From Enteractinococcus coprophilus (GTDB lineage Bacteria > Actinomycetota > Actinomycetes > Actinomycetales > Micrococcaceae), in the NCBI RefSeq assembly GCF_006716305.1, contig NZ_VFOU01000001.1, forward strand, positions 496,001-560,000: DNA of 64,000 nucleotides. The letters run 5' to 3'. Shown piece after piece: positions 62,840 to 64,000 of the stretch (position 1 is its first letter; every line of letters starts with the position of its first letter). The notes under the pieces were generated by a model. It saw only the letters and a list, made by a program, of their open reading frames with translations. It was not told the DNA's origin and did not search any database. The position numbers and the translations under genes are program-made.

Positions 62840-63381
62840 AACAACGTTCACGTTCCGTGTTGCAACAACTTGCGGCTATCGCCGGCGGCGGCCTGGTGCT
62901 TGCTGCCCTTGGGATGTCTGCGGCCTCGATAACCCAGGGGCACAATGAGGCCATCCAATTATCGTGGGACGGCGAGCAGTACAGTTCGGCAACCTCGGAA
63001 GCGTTTTTCGGGACCCCGGTTGTGGTGCCCGGCGATTCGGTCCGGCGCACGCTGTTCGTGCGCAATGCTGGCCCATCGGATGCGATCCTGCGCGCCACCA
63101 TTACCAACGTGGAGCTCACGCGGGATCGCGCCGATGGCTTCTACGACAACCTGCTCATTGACTGGAACACGGGACAAACCACGATGCGTCAGCTGGCCGC
63201 CAACGAGGAAACGACCATCGTGGATATGCAGCTGGCCCAGGGCGCTGAAACCCAGATCACCATTGGGTATCACCTCCCCCTCGATACGACCCAGGGCAAT
63301 CGTGGTGGCGGACCACCTCGCATGGCCGGTTTCGATGTCGAGTTAGACCTGGCAGGCGCCTCAGCTCCGGGCGACAACTAG
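62836..63381 (+). CDS. Exported protein D, last gene of the SipW cluster
   Basis: A 181-residue protein with an N-terminal hydrophobic segment (RSVLQQLAAIAGGGLVLAALGMSAAS) but no FALWSD motif, so it may use a different signal peptidase. The body resembles an immunoglobulin-like fold, with VVVPGDSVRRTLFVRNAGPSDAILRATI. GTG start overlaps the previous stop. It has a Gly-rich C-terminal loop (GNRGGGPPRM). It could be an anchor or chaperone of the fibre; this is a guess. Confidence 0.72.
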   Translation: MKQRSRSVLQQLAAIAGGGLVLAALGMSAASITQGHNEAIQLSWDGEQYSSATSEAFFGTPVVVPGDSVRRTLFVRNAGPSDAILRATITNVELTRDRADGFYDNLLIDWNTGQTTMRQLAANEETTIVDMQLAQGAETQITIGYHLPLDTTQGNRGGGPPRMAGFDVELDLAGASAPGDN

Positions 63382-63608
63382 CATGGCGTGGTCCTGCGTC
63401 AGCGGCGAAATTTTTCAAGGATTCCTGGGCTGACATGCCGGTGCGCCGCGAACACCACTATCGCGACGTCGCAGGGGTTGTGCTGGGAAGTTGCAGCGAA
63501 AACCGTTGAGACCGTAGCCCTAACCACGCAATGCGGATGTGAAACCGGTAAACTTCAGGGAGGCACAAATATAGCCACAAGCACCCGGATCACGATATAG
63601 GTGGGTTC

Positions 63609-64000
63609 ATGACCTTGAGAAAATTTGGGTTGGCACTGGTCACGGTGTCCCTGTTCATTATCGGTTTCCTCTCACCAGCTCAAGCGGCTGACCCGGTAAC
63701 CATTCCGCCGGGAACGTTTGTCGTGGACGAATCCGATGTGCTGTCTTCAAGCCAAGAAGATGAACTTGAGCAGCAGGTGCGCCAGCTGCAATCCGAACAC
63801 GGCGCCAGCTTGTTTATCATTTATGTTCCAAGCTTTGAAAACCCCGCAGAACCCGAGCAGTGGGTCCAGGCGGTCGCCGATCAAAAACAGTTGGGGACTA
63901 ACGATAATATTCTGGCGATTGCCACTGACGATCGGTACTATAACTTTGTCGCGAATTCCGCCGGCCCGTTCCGGCAATACCAATCCGATATTGACCGCCA
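63609..64000 (+). CDS. TPM-domain membrane protein, 5' part (runs off the window)
   Basis: Starts at ATG 63609 after AGGTGGG and is open to the window end. The signal peptide is KFGLALVTVSLFIIGFLSPAQAA. The TPM domain then starts: TFVVDESDVLSSSQEDELEQQ and GASLFIIYVPSFENP. TPM proteins are membrane-associated, with suggested phosphatase or photosystem repair roles in other organisms. The C-terminal part is not visible. The 227 bp before it (63382-63608) hold no supported gene. Confidence 0.85.
   Translation, partial: MTLRKFGLALVTVSLFIIGFLSPAQAADPVTIPPGTFVVDESDVLSSSQEDELEQQVRQLQSEHGASLFIIYVPSFENPAEPEQWVQAVADQKQLGTNDNILAIATDDRYYNFVANSAGPFRQYQSDIDR

Noticed and set aside
63388-63600. Open frame of 70 codons after the SipW cluster
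   Set aside because: Cys/Thr-rich product with no motif or good ribosome site; probably non-coding leader before the TPM gene.
1-64000. tRNA genes, rRNA genes or CRISPR arrays
   Set aside because: No cloverleaf with a T-loop GTTCGAATC-like box and no regularly spaced direct repeats were recognised by eye.

Overview
The window looks like chromosome from a moderately high-GC actinobacterium. The TetR-controlled paa operon with a RumB/RlmC-like protein, the DUF222-HNH protein, the DesK/NarL-type two-component pair, the WYL regulator and the frequent GTG/TTG starts together suggest Micrococcales (Micrococcaceae-like). The genus is inference only. I saw no rRNA, no convincing tRNA, no CRISPR array and no intact insertion sequence.

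Region 1 (about 1-11.8 kb) is aromatic-acid catabolism. A leftward operon paaABCDE-paaG-paaJ-paaH encodes the phenylacetyl-CoA epoxidase and most of the beta-oxidation-like lower pathway. A divergent rightward set, paaI-paaK-TetR (PaaR-like), encodes the thioesterase, the phenylacetate-CoA ligase and the likely repressor. The divergent promoter region carries two matching TetR-type operators, and a third related site lies just upstream of a MatB-like acyl-CoA ligase at the left edge. paaZ and paaF are not in the window.

Region 2 (11.8-20 kb) holds a class-I amidotransferase-like hydrolase (peptidase C26), a CitE/HpcH-type lyase, and a tight livKGFHM-fmdA operon that looks like amide uptake followed by hydrolysis. 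Region 3 (20-28.6 kb) is built from duplications: two paralogous MFS transporters flank an NAD-epimerase fused to an unusual C-terminal helical domain, followed by two nearly identical zinc alcohol dehydrogenases in tandem. A D-threonine-aldolase-like PLP enzyme follows. Region 4 (28.6-38 kb) holds small membrane proteins, a MATE exporter, a CPBP protease, a heterodimeric ABC exporter with one degenerate ATP site, a double-hotdog thioesterase, a HEAT-repeat protein and an SPW-like membrane protein.

Region 5 (38-54.7 kb) holds a DUF222-HNH protein, a ribbon-helix-helix protein, a RlmC-like methyltransferase homologue without its usual catalytic cysteine, a nitronate monooxygenase, a two-component system, a lactate permease, a YedE-TusA fusion, an alpha/beta hydrolase divergent from a WYL regulator, a MacB/FtsX-type ABC exporter and a thioesterase.

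Region 6 (54.7-63.4 kb) is the most interesting. A large LuxR-family ATPase regulator is split into two reading frames that meet at an ATGA overlap. It is followed by a cell-surface locus: a secreted adhesin-like protein with a collapsed VWA domain and an abrupt C-terminus, a SipW-type signal peptidase with a Ser-His dyad, and four small exported proteins, three with SipW/TasA-type signal peptides. This looks like an actinobacterial counterpart of the Bacillus SipW-TasA fibre system with its own regulator. The window ends inside a TPM-domain membrane protein.
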